Origin: Frankia alni
Lineage (GTDB): Bacteria; Actinomycetota; Actinomycetes; Frankiales; Frankiaceae
NCBI GenBank assembly: GCA_026225295.1
Contig: JAMFSN010000040.1
Coordinates: 1-33,814 of the forward strand
DNA length: 33,814 bases
Direction of reading: 5' to 3'
Positions 16,388 through 23,754 of this stretch are shown here, one piece after another. The position numbers were made by a program, and so were the translations under genes. A model generated the notes under the pieces. That model was not told the DNA's origin. It saw only the letters and a list, made by a program, of their open reading frames with translations, and ran no database searches. Each line of letters opens with the position of its first letter. Position 1 is the stretch's first letter.

Positions 16388-16749
16388 GCCAACTCGTGGC
16401 CCGGCTCCGGCGGATCCACCGCTCGACGGCCATCCTGTGCGGGTTCTTCCTGGTGACCTTGGCCGTCTACCTGCTCGTCCGGCCCGATCCGGCGACGACC
16501 CCGGCCCGTCGCGAGGTGGTCCCGCTCGTCGCGGTGACGCCCGCGCCGACCCCCCGGGTCACGGTGACCCCGACCCCGACCCCGACGCCGAGCCCGACGT
16601 CCACACCGACCCGCCCGCCGACCGCGACGCCGACGGCGACCGGTTCCCGGACCGCCACGCCCCGACCGGGCGCCACGCCGACCCCCACCGACACCGCGCT
16701 GGCCCCGACCGGCCCGCTCGGCATCCCGACGGACACTGCCACCGGCTGA
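16384..16749 (+). CDS. Pro/Thr-rich single-pass membrane protein
   Basis: 121 residues. One membrane segment (ILCGFFLVTLAVYLLV, about 17-32) follows a basic N-terminus. The remainder is almost entirely Pro/Thr/Ala repeats (TPTPTPTPSPTSTP type), predicted extended and probably outside the membrane, where it could span the cell wall or be O-mannosylated as actinobacterial Thr/Pro tails often are. It is translationally coupled to the MscS channel by ATGA, so it may be a channel accessory. No family is recognised. The repetitive codons (GACCCC units) also make this DNA prone to slippage. Confidence 0.75.
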   Translation: MSQLVARLRRIHRSTAILCGFFLVTLAVYLLVRPDPATTPARREVVPLVAVTPAPTPRVTVTPTPTPTPSPTSTPTRPPTATPTATGSRTATPRPGATPTPTDTALAPTGPLGIPTDTATG

Positions 16750-16816
16750 TCCGGGCGCCGAACCGCGTCCGCCTTGTAGCGTTGGGGGTTCACGGGCGCA
16801 CCGGACATCGGAGTAC

Positions 16817-16972
16817 ATGATGAAGACGACGCTTTCCTGCCCCTGCGGTCAGATCATCCGCGGGGAGAACGAGGACGATCTCGTCGAGAAGTCCTTCGAG
16901 CACCTGCGCGAAAAGCACCCCGACATGGCCGATCACTATGAGCGCGAGCACATCCTGTTCATGGCCTACTGA
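16817..16972 (+). CDS. Small DUF1059-like protein
   Basis: 51 residues from ATG 16817 (or 16820, the next codon, which has a better spacing to GGAG). Sequence features: a CPCG pair near the N-terminus, then an acidic helix (GENEDDLVEKSFEHLREKHP) and the C-terminal HILFMAY. Two Cys and two downstream His residues in this order match the DUF1059 small-protein pattern (C-x-C, then H-x(3)-H-type), suggesting metal binding. It is too short for standard length cutoffs but has clear coding bias and its own stop at 16970-16972. Function is unknown. Confidence 0.75.
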   Translation: MMKTTLSCPCGQIIRGENEDDLVEKSFEHLREKHPDMADHYEREHILFMAY

Positions 16973-17034
16973 GCGGCGGCCGTCGGATTCGGCGGCGATT
17001 GCCCAGGTCCCGGCCAGATCATCGGTAGCTAGCG

Positions 17035-17058
17035 TGTTACCGTAGCCCAGCTGTTACC
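17035..17058. promoter_or_regulatory. Direct repeat upstream of ArsR-type regulator (candidate operator)
   Basis: TGTTACC occurs at 17035-17041 and again at 17052-17058, a 17-base period, 20 bases before the regulator start at 17079. This location suits autoregulation by the HTH protein, although ArsR sites are usually inverted repeats. No confident -35/-10 pair was assigned. Confidence 0.35.
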
Positions 17059-17078
17059 AATGCTGGGGTGGTGATCGG

Positions 17079-17408
17079 ATGGTCCCGGTAGGCGCGGCCG
17101 GCGACCCGTTCGAGGCGCTGGGTGATCCCAGCCGGCGGGAGATTCTGCGGCTGCTCAGCGCTGGTGACCGACCGGTCGGGGAGATCGCCGCGCAGATGCC
17201 GATCAGCCGGCCCGCCGTGTCGCGTCACCTCCGGGTGCTCAAGGACGCCGGAATGGTGGCCGAGCGGGCCCAGGGCACCCGGCGGATCTATCGCCTTCGG
17301 GCCCAGGGAATGCAGGCGGTCCAGGTCTATCTCGAGGGGGTCTGGGGGGAGGCCGCCGCGCGGTTCCGGTTGCTCGCCGAGAACACCGAACGGACCCCCG
17401 AGCAGTGA
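17079..17408 (+). CDS. ArsR family winged-helix transcriptional regulator
   Basis: 109 residues from ATG 17079. The protein is one winged helix: DPFEALGDPSRREILRLLSAG (start of the domain), PVGEIAAQMPISRPAVSRHL (helix-turn-helix, about 34-54), then LKDAGMVAERAQGTRRIYRL (wing). The usual metal-binding Cys residues of ArsR/SmtB are absent, as in the ArsR subgroup paired with SRPBCC proteins. The stop overlaps the next start by 4 bases (GTGA), so the pair is translationally coupled. It probably represses its own operon; the effector is unknown. Confidence 0.92.
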   Translation: MVPVGAAGDPFEALGDPSRREILRLLSAGDRPVGEIAAQMPISRPAVSRHLRVLKDAGMVAERAQGTRRIYRLRAQGMQAVQVYLEGVWGEAAARFRLLAENTERTPEQ

Positions 17409-17857
17409 GCAGCCCGTTGCGGCTGTCCTTCGACGTCGCCTGCTCGGTCGAACACGCATTCACCGTATGGACCGCCGGCATCGGGACCTGGTGGCCACCC
17501 GACCACACCGTGACCGGAGACCGCGACCTCGTGATCGTCCTGCAGAACGGCGTCGGTGGACGGATCTATGAACGCACCCCGACGGGGATCGAACACGACT
17601 GGGGAGAGGTGACGATCTGGGAACCCCCCTCCCGCCTGGTGTACCTGTGGCACCTGCGACGCGACCGCGCCGACGCCACCGAGGTGGAGATCTGCTTTCG
17701 GGCCCGCGGCACCGCCGCGACCCGGATCGAGATCGAGCACCGCGGCTGGGAACGGCTCGGGACCGACGGCGAGCAGTGGCGGGACCGCAACCGGGCCGGC
17801 TGGGCAACCCTGCTGCCCCACTTCCAAACCGCGATCACCTCAGGAGACCAACGATGA
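17405..17857 (+). CDS. SRPBCC / AHSA1-like domain protein
   Basis: 150 residues from GTG 17405. It matches the START/Bet v1-like fold of the AHSA1 group: SVEHAFTVWTAGIGTWWPPD at the start, GGRIYERTPTGIEHDWGEVT, EPPSRLVYLWHL and a C-terminal helix with GWATLLPHF. Such proteins bind hydrophobic ligands in a deep cavity, and with an upstream ArsR-type regulator they form a frequent actinobacterial pair. The last 4 bases overlap the start of the broken gene at 17854, suggesting the operon once had a third member. Confidence 0.9.
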   Translation: MSSPLRLSFDVACSVEHAFTVWTAGIGTWWPPDHTVTGDRDLVIVLQNGVGGRIYERTPTGIEHDWGEVTIWEPPSRLVYLWHLRRDRADATEVEICFRARGTAATRIEIEHRGWERLGTDGEQWRDRNRAGWATLLPHFQTAITSGDQR

Positions 17858-18040
17858 CGTCGGGGACCAGAGACGACCCGTGGGGTGCTCACCACCCCAC
17901 CGGGCACGTCGACCTGACGCGTCCACACCGCTGAACAGACCGAGCCACCGGCGCTGGACTGTGAGGTCGGTTCCACCATCTTGTCCTACCGCCTGCGGGC
18001 CATCGACGATCTGCACGCCTGGCTGCTCGAGCGGGGCGAC
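17854..18040 (+). pseudogene. Truncated, frameshifted third gene of the ArsR-SRPBCC operon (DUF6855-like)
   Basis: ATG 17854 follows GGAG at a normal distance and starts MTSGTRDDPW. A +1 shift at about 17883 then gives VLTTPPGTST, a TGA, and, still in that frame, EPPALDCEVGSTILSYRLRA and IDDLHAWLLERGD. After Asp (18040) the similarity stops abruptly. From memory these pieces match a small actinobacterial family (DUF6855-like) of about 110-120 residues, but I cannot run the search. In the unshifted frame only 26 codons remain. A frameshift, a stop and a 3' truncation together indicate a dead gene. Confidence 0.6.
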
Positions 18041-18085
18041 CCCCGCACAGGTGCGCGCCCGGTGGCGGGTCGGTGGGCGCGTCGG

Positions 18086-18227
18086 ACCGCGGGTCGCCGA
18101 CGAAAAATTCGTCGATGTGGCCGATCACCCCGATGAAGCGGTCGAGGTCGACCGGCTTGCTCACGTAGGCGTTCGCGTGCCGGTCGTAGCTGCGCAGGAC
18201 GTCTTCTTCGGCGTCCGAGGTGGTCAG
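18086..18227 (-). pseudogene. C-terminal fragment of a stand-alone response regulator receiver domain
   Basis: The minus strand reads LTTSDAEEDVLRSYDRHANA then YVSKPVDLDRFIGVIGHIDE and FFVGD. This is the last third of a CheY/Rcp1-like receiver: beta4 with the conserved Thr/Ser (LTTSD), the K-P dipeptide of beta5 (SKPVD) and the final helix. The phosphoacceptor Asp and all earlier parts are missing. The fragment abuts the truncated gene at 17854-18040 in opposite orientation, so a deletion or rearrangement joined two broken genes. The frame stays open to 17889 without further similarity. Confidence 0.75.
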
Positions 18228-18254
18228 GCCGGTGTCCGGACCTGGCTCCGCGCC

Positions 18255-19376
18255 TCAACGGCCGCGATCGTCGACGGCGCCCGCGACCTTGGGATGCGGC
18301 ATGCTGTGCACGGCCGACGCGACCCGCTGGTCGACGGTCCGGGCCATCCGCCCGACCGCGTCCCGGTAACCGGCGATGACGGCATCCTCCGTGCGGTAGT
18401 CGAATCGGTCGGTGAGGGACGGGCACGAGTCCGGGTCGAAAGCGCCCGGGGATGCATACCAGTCCAGAACCGCTTCCAGCGCCGCGACCGGTTCGACGAC
18501 CGGCCGATAGCCGAGTTCGCGCTGGGCCTTCTGCGTGCTCAGGATGCAGTGGGTCGCGGTCGTGTTGGCCAACGGAAGCAGGGTGGTGGCCGCCTCGACA
18601 GCGATGTCGCTGGGAATCGAGACCAGTTCCAGGTCCGCGCCCAGCAGCGTGACGATCGTCTCCGCCCATTGCCGAAGGGACCAGTTCGACGGATCACCGC
18701 AGTTGTAGATCTGCCCGGCCGCCGCGGCGGGGCGGTCCACCGCGGCCAGCACGAAGGCCGCGGCGTTGGCCGCCGCGCACCGGGTATGAATGTGGAACCC
18801 GCCGTCGGGCAGGATCATGTGCGGTCGCCCGTCCCGCACCCGCCGCACGACGGACCACTCGGCCGGCCGGGCGTTGTTCGGGCCATAGATCATCGGAAAG
18901 CGGAAGATCGTGGCCCGGGGATGGTCGGCGAACACCGCGTCCTCGGCCTCGGCGAGCCGCCGGGCGAACCGCAGGGCCGGGTCGCCGGACCCGTCCCGCA
19001 CCACCGGATGCGCCTCGGTCACCGGGATCGGTAGCTCGGTCGCTCCGACGGTCGGGAAATAACCGTGGTAGACCGGCACGCCCCCGATGCTGATGAATTG
19101 ACCGCACCGACCGGCGAGGGCCGGCGCGAGATGCCTGACCCGGCCGTACATGGCGATCACCAGATCGAATTCACGCGACCCGAGCGCCGCGTCAATGGAT
19201 TCCCGGAAATGGGGATCGGCGTGGACGTGCTCGACGGTGGCCACCGCGGCGGGTTCGTGGGTTCCGCGGTGGAACAGGGTGACGCCGTGGCCCCGCTCGA
19301 GAAGCCCCTGCACGACGTGCGGGCCGGTCGGGCCGGTTCCACCGACCACCAGCACCTTCAGCGCGGCACCGGCCAT
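18255..19376 (-). CDS. NAD-dependent epimerase/dehydratase family protein
   Basis: 373 residues. The N-terminal Rossmann motif is VLVVGGTGPTGPHVVQGLLE. An SDR-type IGGVPVYHGYF segment is in the catalytic Ser/Tyr region, and FRFPMIYGPNNARP matches the extended-SDR post-catalytic motif. The Tyr-x-x-x-Lys pair is not obvious, so it resembles the atypical extended SDRs. It starts 10 bases after the SDR stop upstream and is the third gene of a thiolase-SDR-epimerase operon. Its role is probably reduction or isomerisation of an intermediate of the same pathway; the substrate is unknown. Confidence 0.88.
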   Translation of the reverse strand: MAGAALKVLVVGGTGPTGPHVVQGLLERGHGVTLFHRGTHEPAAVATVEHVHADPHFRESIDAALGSREFDLVIAMYGRVRHLAPALAGRCGQFISIGGVPVYHGYFPTVGATELPIPVTEAHPVVRDGSGDPALRFARRLAEAEDAVFADHPRATIFRFPMIYGPNNARPAEWSVVRRVRDGRPHMILPDGGFHIHTRCAAANAAAFVLAAVDRPAAAAGQIYNCGDPSNWSLRQWAETIVTLLGADLELVSIPSDIAVEAATTLLPLANTTATHCILSTQKAQRELGYRPVVEPVAALEAVLDWYASPGAFDPDSCPSLTDRFDYRTEDAVIAGYRDAVGRMARTVDQRVASAVHSMPHPKVAGAVDDRGR

Positions 19377-19386
19377 CGCGGCCCGT

Positions 19387-20268
19387 TCATCCGGGGTCCG
19401 GCTGCTCGTCCAGGACCCGTTTCACCGAGCGGCGGCCGGTCGTCCCGTCGGCGAAACCGGCGGACCGGCGGGTGAGTCCGCGCTGGTCGTGGGCCCCCTC
19501 CATCCGTGGTCCCCAGGCGAGCATTCCGCCGTCGGCCCGGATCGCTTCGCCGGTCACGAACTCGCTGTCCGGCCCGGCCAGGAAGAAGGCCAGCGACGCG
19601 ATGTGCTCGGGGCGTCCGAGGTCCGGCCAGGGTTGAAACGTCGAGCGCCGGCCGACGAGCGCGGCCGGGTCCTTACCCATCACCATCGGCGTGTCGATCA
19701 GGCCCGGGCAGATGGCATTCACCCGGATGCGGTGCCCCGCGAGTTCGACCGCGGCATTGGCGGTGAAGTTGATCACGGCGGCCTTGGCCGCCGAGTAAGC
19801 CAGCGGGCCGCCCCCGCCACCCAGACCGGCGACCGACGCCATATTGATGATGGATCCGCCGCCGCCGAGCGCGACCATGGCCCGCGCGCCGTGTTTCGTG
19901 CCCAGGAAAACCCCCCGGCTGATCACCCCGAAGGTTCGATCCCAGTCGCCGGCATCGAGCTCGACCAGCGGACCGAACGCCCCGCCGACCCCGGCGTTGT
20001 TGACAACGACGTCCAACCGGCCGAACGACCCCACCGCGGTGTCGATCAACGCCGCGACGTCGGCCTCCGCCGACACGTCGGTCGGCGCGAACCGCAGGCC
20101 GACCGGCTCGCCCGCGTCCTTGACCAGGCGATCACCGTTGTCGACGTTTACGTCGCCGAACACGACACGGATGCCTTCGGCCAGGAAACGGAGCACGGTC
20201 GCCCGGCCGATCCCGCTGGCTCCCCCGGTGATCACCGCGACCCGGTCGTTCGCCCCGGTCGACGGCAC
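19387..20268 (-). CDS. Short-chain dehydrogenase/reductase (SDR)
   Basis: 293 residues from GTG 20268, with GAGGGGG just upstream; the frame is open further but runs into a shadow of the thiolase gene. It is a classical SDR: VAVITGGASGIGRATVLRFL, Asp at the end of beta2 (FGDVNVDNG, suggesting NAD preference), DVVVNNAGVGG, INMASVAG (Ser), YSAAK (Tyr-x-x-x-Lys) and VNAICPGLIDTPM. All catalytic residues are present. The C-terminal about 35 residues extend beyond the usual end and are basic. It sits between the thiolase (32 bases upstream) and the epimerase (10 bases downstream), consistent with 3-hydroxyacyl-CoA or alcohol oxidation in one catabolic pathway. Confidence 0.9.
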   Translation of the reverse strand: MPSTGANDRVAVITGGASGIGRATVLRFLAEGIRVVFGDVNVDNGDRLVKDAGEPVGLRFAPTDVSAEADVAALIDTAVGSFGRLDVVVNNAGVGGAFGPLVELDAGDWDRTFGVISRGVFLGTKHGARAMVALGGGGSIINMASVAGLGGGGGPLAYSAAKAAVINFTANAAVELAGHRIRVNAICPGLIDTPMVMGKDPAALVGRRSTFQPWPDLGRPEHIASLAFFLAGPDSEFVTGEAIRADGGMLAWGPRMEGAHDQRGLTRRSAGFADGTTGRRSVKRVLDEQPDPG

Positions 20269-20300
20269 CGCGCCCCCTCTCCGGCCGCTCGCTTCGGTGG

Positions 20301-21497
20301 TCAGGAAACCGCCGGAACCTCGATCACCATGGCCGTCCCCATGCCACCGCCGGCGCACATGGCCGCGACACCGGTTCCGCCGCCGCGCCGCCGCAGTTCG
20401 TGGACGAGCGACATGACCATCCGGGCGCCGGTCATGGCGACCGGGTGGCCCAGGCTGCAGCCGCTGCCCAGAACGTTGACGATCTCCTCGTCCAGGCCCA
20501 GGGTCCGGGTCGCCGCCACGGCGACCGACGCGAACGCCTCGTTGATCTCCCACAGCGTCACGTCGTCCACGCCGAGGCCGGCCCGCTCGAGAGCCCGCGG
20601 GATGGCGAACGACGGCGCGAGCCCGGTGTCGGCCGGCTCGACCCCCACCGAGGCCCACGACCGCACGTAGGCCAGCGGCTCGAGCCCGTTGCCCTCCGCG
20701 AACGACCCGGCCGCGATGACCAGGGCGGCCGCCCCGTCGTTGATTCCGGCCGCATTGCCGGCCGTGATGCTGAACCCCTCGATCTCGGGGTGCAGCGGCT
20801 TCAGCGACGCGAGTTTTTCCAGCGTGCTGCCGCGCCGCGGGTGCTCGTCGACCGCGAACGTGAACGGGTTCCCGTCGCGCCCCTTGACCTCGATCCCGAC
20901 GATCTCGGCGGCGAAGGATCCGGCGTCGATCGCCGCGATGGCCCGCTGATGCGATCGCAGGGACCAGGCATCCTGGTCCTCCCGCGAGATGCCGGCCCGG
21001 TCGGCCGCGTTCCAACCAACCGTGATCGACATGTCCCGGGTCGGCGCGTCGGCGGTCTCGGGGTGGCTGGGCGCGATCCACTCCTCGTCCCACTCGCCCG
21101 TGGCCGGATTGCGCCAGCCGACCTTCGGCGCGGTCGAACTCGACTGGGTACCACCGGCGACGACGACCCGGTCCATGCCGGCCATGATCGAGGCGGCGGC
21201 GGTCTGGACGGCGGACAGGCCGGACGCGCAGTGGCGGTTGTGGGCGATGCCCGGCGCCCGCACCAGCCCGGCCACAATGGCGGCGTGGCGGGCGATCGCC
21301 CCACCGCCGTACAGGGATTCGCCCAGGACGACGTCGTCCACCTCGGCCGGGTCGACCCCTGACCGGCGGACGGCTTCGGCGACCGTCAGCGCACCGAGCT
21401 CGAAGGCGTCCACCCCGATCAGCGACCCTTTGCGGGCCGTGCCGATCGCGGTCCTCGCCGTGGACACGATGACTGCCTCGTTGCCTGCCATGGCCAT
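20301..21497 (-). CDS. Thiolase family protein (acetyl-CoA acyltransferase)
   Basis: About 398 residues from ATG 21497; GTG 21503 and ATG 21491 are also in frame and a GAGGTGAGG ribosome site suits either ATG. All thiolase signatures are present: the nucleophilic Cys in NRHCASGLSAVQ, GNAAGINDGAAAL, WEINEAFAS, GHPVAMTGARM with its His, and the second Cys in AMCAGGGMGTAMV. It should catalyse thiolytic cleavage of 3-ketoacyl-CoA, or the reverse. It is the first gene of the thiolase-SDR-epimerase operon, which makes a degradative role likely. Substrate chain or ring type cannot be told. Confidence 0.93.
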   Translation of the reverse strand: MAMAGNEAVIVSTARTAIGTARKGSLIGVDAFELGALTVAEAVRRSGVDPAEVDDVVLGESLYGGGAIARHAAIVAGLVRAPGIAHNRHCASGLSAVQTAAASIMAGMDRVVVAGGTQSSSTAPKVGWRNPATGEWDEEWIAPSHPETADAPTRDMSITVGWNAADRAGISREDQDAWSLRSHQRAIAAIDAGSFAAEIVGIEVKGRDGNPFTFAVDEHPRRGSTLEKLASLKPLHPEIEGFSITAGNAAGINDGAAALVIAAGSFAEGNGLEPLAYVRSWASVGVEPADTGLAPSFAIPRALERAGLGVDDVTLWEINEAFASVAVAATRTLGLDEEIVNVLGSGCSLGHPVAMTGARMVMSLVHELRRRGGGTGVAAMCAGGGMGTAMVIEVPAVS

Positions 21498-21565
21498 CCT
21501 CACCTCAACCGTTCCCGAACCCGGCCCCGCGGCGCGACGGTGCGCGACTACCCCACGACCGATCT

Positions 21566-21589
21566 GAGTAAGCGCCCACTCTATAGAGT
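21566..21589. promoter_or_regulatory. Two overlapping palindromes upstream of the thiolase operon (candidate operator)
   Basis: GAGTAAGCGCCCACTC (21566-21581) is an imperfect 16-bp palindrome with a GCGC centre. It overlaps the perfect 12-bp palindrome ACTCTATAGAGT (21578-21589). Both lie about 70-90 bases before the thiolase start. The first resembles TetR-family operators of catabolic genes; the second contains a TATA-like core that could be a -10. No regulator gene adjoins. Confidence 0.45.
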
Positions 21590-21680
21590 TCCCGCGCGCG
21601 AGGGGCCCGGTCGCCCGACCCGGCCGACATCTCCGGCCCGAAGGCCTCCGCCTGAACGTCCGGTGGCGCCCGGCTGCCGG

Positions 21681-22274
21681 TCAGCCGGGGTAGGGGTTTT
21701 CGGCGCGCGCCTTGCGGAGCGCCGCGGCCCACCAGGCGAGCTGGTCGAGCAACGTGGTGGCGTAGCCAGCGGCGGCGGGATCGGTCGGTTGGCCCGCGTC
21801 CCAGTTCACGAAGTAGTTCGGGAAGGCCAGCCCGTCGCGGATGGTCACCGCGTGCAGTTCGGTGAGGACGTTTTCCAGGTGCAGGACGGCGTGACGACCG
21901 CCGGCCGCGCCCCCGTAGCTGACGAACGCGACCGGCTTGGCGACCCACTGGGTGAAATGCCAGTCAATGGCCGCCTTGAGCGACGCGGGATAGCTGTGGT
22001 TGTACTCCGGGGTGACCAGGACGAATGCGTCGGCCGCCTCCAACAGGGCGGTCAGGGCGGCCAGTCCCGCCGGTCGTGGGTAGGAGTCGCCGGCGTGCTT
22101 CGGCGAAGCGGCCGGCAGCGCCAGCGGGATGTCGAAGTCCGCCAGGTCGAGGACCTCGACGTCGAAGCCGCCGTGCTTGCTCGCCTGGTCAACGAACCAC
22201 GAGGTCACCACCGGGCCGAACCTTTCCGCGCGCACACTGCCGACGACGACGACCAGTTTGCTGTTCTCGCTCAT
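21681..22274 (-). CDS. NAD(P)H-dependent FMN reductase family protein
   Basis: 197 residues from ATG 22274 (GGAG 3-4 bases upstream); the longer open frame adds unrelated residues. Flavodoxin-like fold: LVVVVGSVRAERFGP near the N-terminus, then FDIPLALP, DAFVLVTPEYNHSYPASLKAAIDW (the flavin-binding P-E-Y-N-x-S block) and FVSYGGAAGGRHAV. Length and motifs match the NADPH-dependent FMN reductase family, including quinone or azo reductases. It is divergent from a cytochrome P450 with a palindromic element between them. It might supply reducing power or act in the same pathway, which is inference; no ferredoxin gene is nearby. Confidence 0.9.
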   Translation of the reverse strand: MSENSKLVVVVGSVRAERFGPVVTSWFVDQASKHGGFDVEVLDLADFDIPLALPAASPKHAGDSYPRPAGLAALTALLEAADAFVLVTPEYNHSYPASLKAAIDWHFTQWVAKPVAFVSYGGAAGGRHAVLHLENVLTELHAVTIRDGLAFPNYFVNWDAGQPTDPAAAGYATTLLDQLAWWAAALRKARAENPYPG

Positions 22275-22389
22275 GTTCTCCACGATCTGTCCGGGCGTCG
22301 GCGATAGCCAGACCGGGCGCAGGATGGTCCCCGGAGGGCCACCCTCGCCGGCGGCGGGCCGCACGACCCCACCCAAAGTCGTGCAAGAC

Positions 22390-22401
22390 TTCATGCATGA
22401 A
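22390..22401. promoter_or_regulatory. Perfect 12-bp palindrome between FMN reductase and P450 genes (candidate operator)
   Basis: TTCATGCATGAA is a perfect palindrome in the 223-base divergent gap. Just to its left, AAGTC (22376-22380) and GACTT (22387-22391) form a second short inverted repeat that overlaps it. The position, 97 bases before the P450 start and 116 bases from the reductase start, suits a shared regulator. No local -35/-10 pair was assigned. Confidence 0.5.
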
Positions 22402-22497
22402 ATGGGTTACGGTGTGCGGGTCGAGGTCGAGCCCCCACTTCCACCGCGACCTCCTCGTGGGTGTTACACCCCTGAACCTGAGTGTCTGGAGTCGGTT

Positions 22498-23688
22498 GTG
22501 ACCAGTACCGAGCTTCCCGTCGGCCCGATGGACCCGACCCGCGACGACCGCAAGTCGGCGCCGCTGGCCGCCCAGCGGGTGCATGCCGATCCCGGCGCCC
22601 GGGTCATCGGCAACTTCCGCCTGGGCCGCGCGATCCTGCGCAGCGGGCAGATGCTGCAGGCCGGGGCCGGTTCTGAGCAGATGAAGAAGGGTGGCGATTT
22701 CGGCCCGGTCTTCTTTCTCGACGGTGACATCCACCGGCAGCGGCGGACCGCGATCGCGCGCTACTTCACCCCCAGGGCCATCAGCACCCGCCACCGCCTG
22801 GTCATGGAACGCACCTCCGACGAGCTGCTGACCCGGATGCAGGCCAACGGCGGTGGGCAGCTCGACGAGCTCAGCTACAAGCTCGCCGTGGCGGTGGCCG
22901 CGGAGATCGTCGGGCTGACCGACAGTGACCAGGCCGGGATGGCCCGACGCATCCAGGCGACGTTGCTCGGCACCCGGCTGCGCGGGATGCACCCGGTCGT
23001 CCGCATCCCGGCCCAGGCGGTTACGGCTGTGCACGCGCTGCGCTTCTTTTCGCGCGACGTCCGGCCCGCGATCAGATCTCGTCGGCTGGAACGGCGCGAC
23101 GACGTCATCTCGCACCTGATCGACGAGGGATATCCGGACAAGGCGATTCTCATCGAATGCATGACCTACGCGGTGGCCGGCATGGTGACGACGCGGGAGT
23201 TCATCGTCATGGCGGCCTGGCATCTGTTCGACAACGACGCCCTGCGCGCCCGGTTCGCGGCGGGGGACGACGCCGACCAGACCGCGATTCTCGAAGAGAT
23301 CCTCCGCCTCGAGCCGGTGGCGGCGATGCTGCACCGACGGGCCAGCGGGAACGCCGAACTCGGGACGGACTCCGCGAAGGAGGGCGAGCTGCTGGCGGTC
23401 AACATCCGGGCCGCGAACGTCGACCCGGAAACGGTGGGTGAATGCCCGCACGCGCTCGACCCGGACCGGGCCGAGCGGATGAAGGTGGTCGGGTCTTTCA
23501 TGAGTTTCGGCGACGGTAGTCATCGGTGCCCCGGCGCCCAGGTGGCGATCAGCGAGACCCGGGTCTTCCTGGACCGGCTACTGCGCCTGCCCGATCTCAA
23601 ACTCGAGCGCACACCCGACATGACCTGGTGCGACGGGTTGATGAGCTATGAGCTGCGCGGGGCCAGGGTGAGCTGCGCGCGGGCCTGA
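22498..23688 (+). CDS. Cytochrome P450
   Basis: 396 residues from GTG 22498, chosen because TGGAG lies 6 bases upstream; the open frame extends left without coding character. The heme ligand loop is SFGDGSHRCPGAQVA (Cys in F-x-x-G-x-x-x-C-x-G), the ExxR motif is EEILRLEP, and the I-helix reads YAVAGMVTTREF. In most P450s the I-helix pattern is A-G-x-(D/E)-T; here Val replaces the acid, while both Thr remain. The protein is a soluble class I bacterial type and requires ferredoxin and a reductase, neither encoded here. It is divergent from the FMN reductase and upstream of the CoA-transferase gene. Substrate unknown; lipid or terpenoid hydroxylation would suit the neighbourhood. Confidence 0.93.
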   Translation: MTSTELPVGPMDPTRDDRKSAPLAAQRVHADPGARVIGNFRLGRAILRSGQMLQAGAGSEQMKKGGDFGPVFFLDGDIHRQRRTAIARYFTPRAISTRHRLVMERTSDELLTRMQANGGGQLDELSYKLAVAVAAEIVGLTDSDQAGMARRIQATLLGTRLRGMHPVVRIPAQAVTAVHALRFFSRDVRPAIRSRRLERRDDVISHLIDEGYPDKAILIECMTYAVAGMVTTREFIVMAAWHLFDNDALRARFAAGDDADQTAILEEILRLEPVAAMLHRRASGNAELGTDSAKEGELLAVNIRAANVDPETVGECPHALDPDRAERMKVVGSFMSFGDGSHRCPGAQVAISETRVFLDRLLRLPDLKLERTPDMTWCDGLMSYELRGARVSCARA

Positions 23689-23754
23689 CCGACCCGGACG
23701 GCCACCTCGCCACCCGTTCGGCATCTGCGCGCACCCGCCGCCGGGTGGGGCACG

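Noticed and set aside
16550-16640. GACCCC-type repeats considered as a regulatory repeat
   Set aside because: They simply encode Thr-Pro repeats in the membrane protein.
20301-21093. Extension of the SDR frame through the thiolase gene to 21093
   Set aside because: The extra residues are Gly/Arg-rich and out of frame with the thiolase, which has all its catalytic motifs.
22189-23523. 444-codon minus-strand frame opposite the P450
   Set aside because: Composition is His/Arg/Asp/Gly-rich without domains; the P450 has heme and ExxR motifs.
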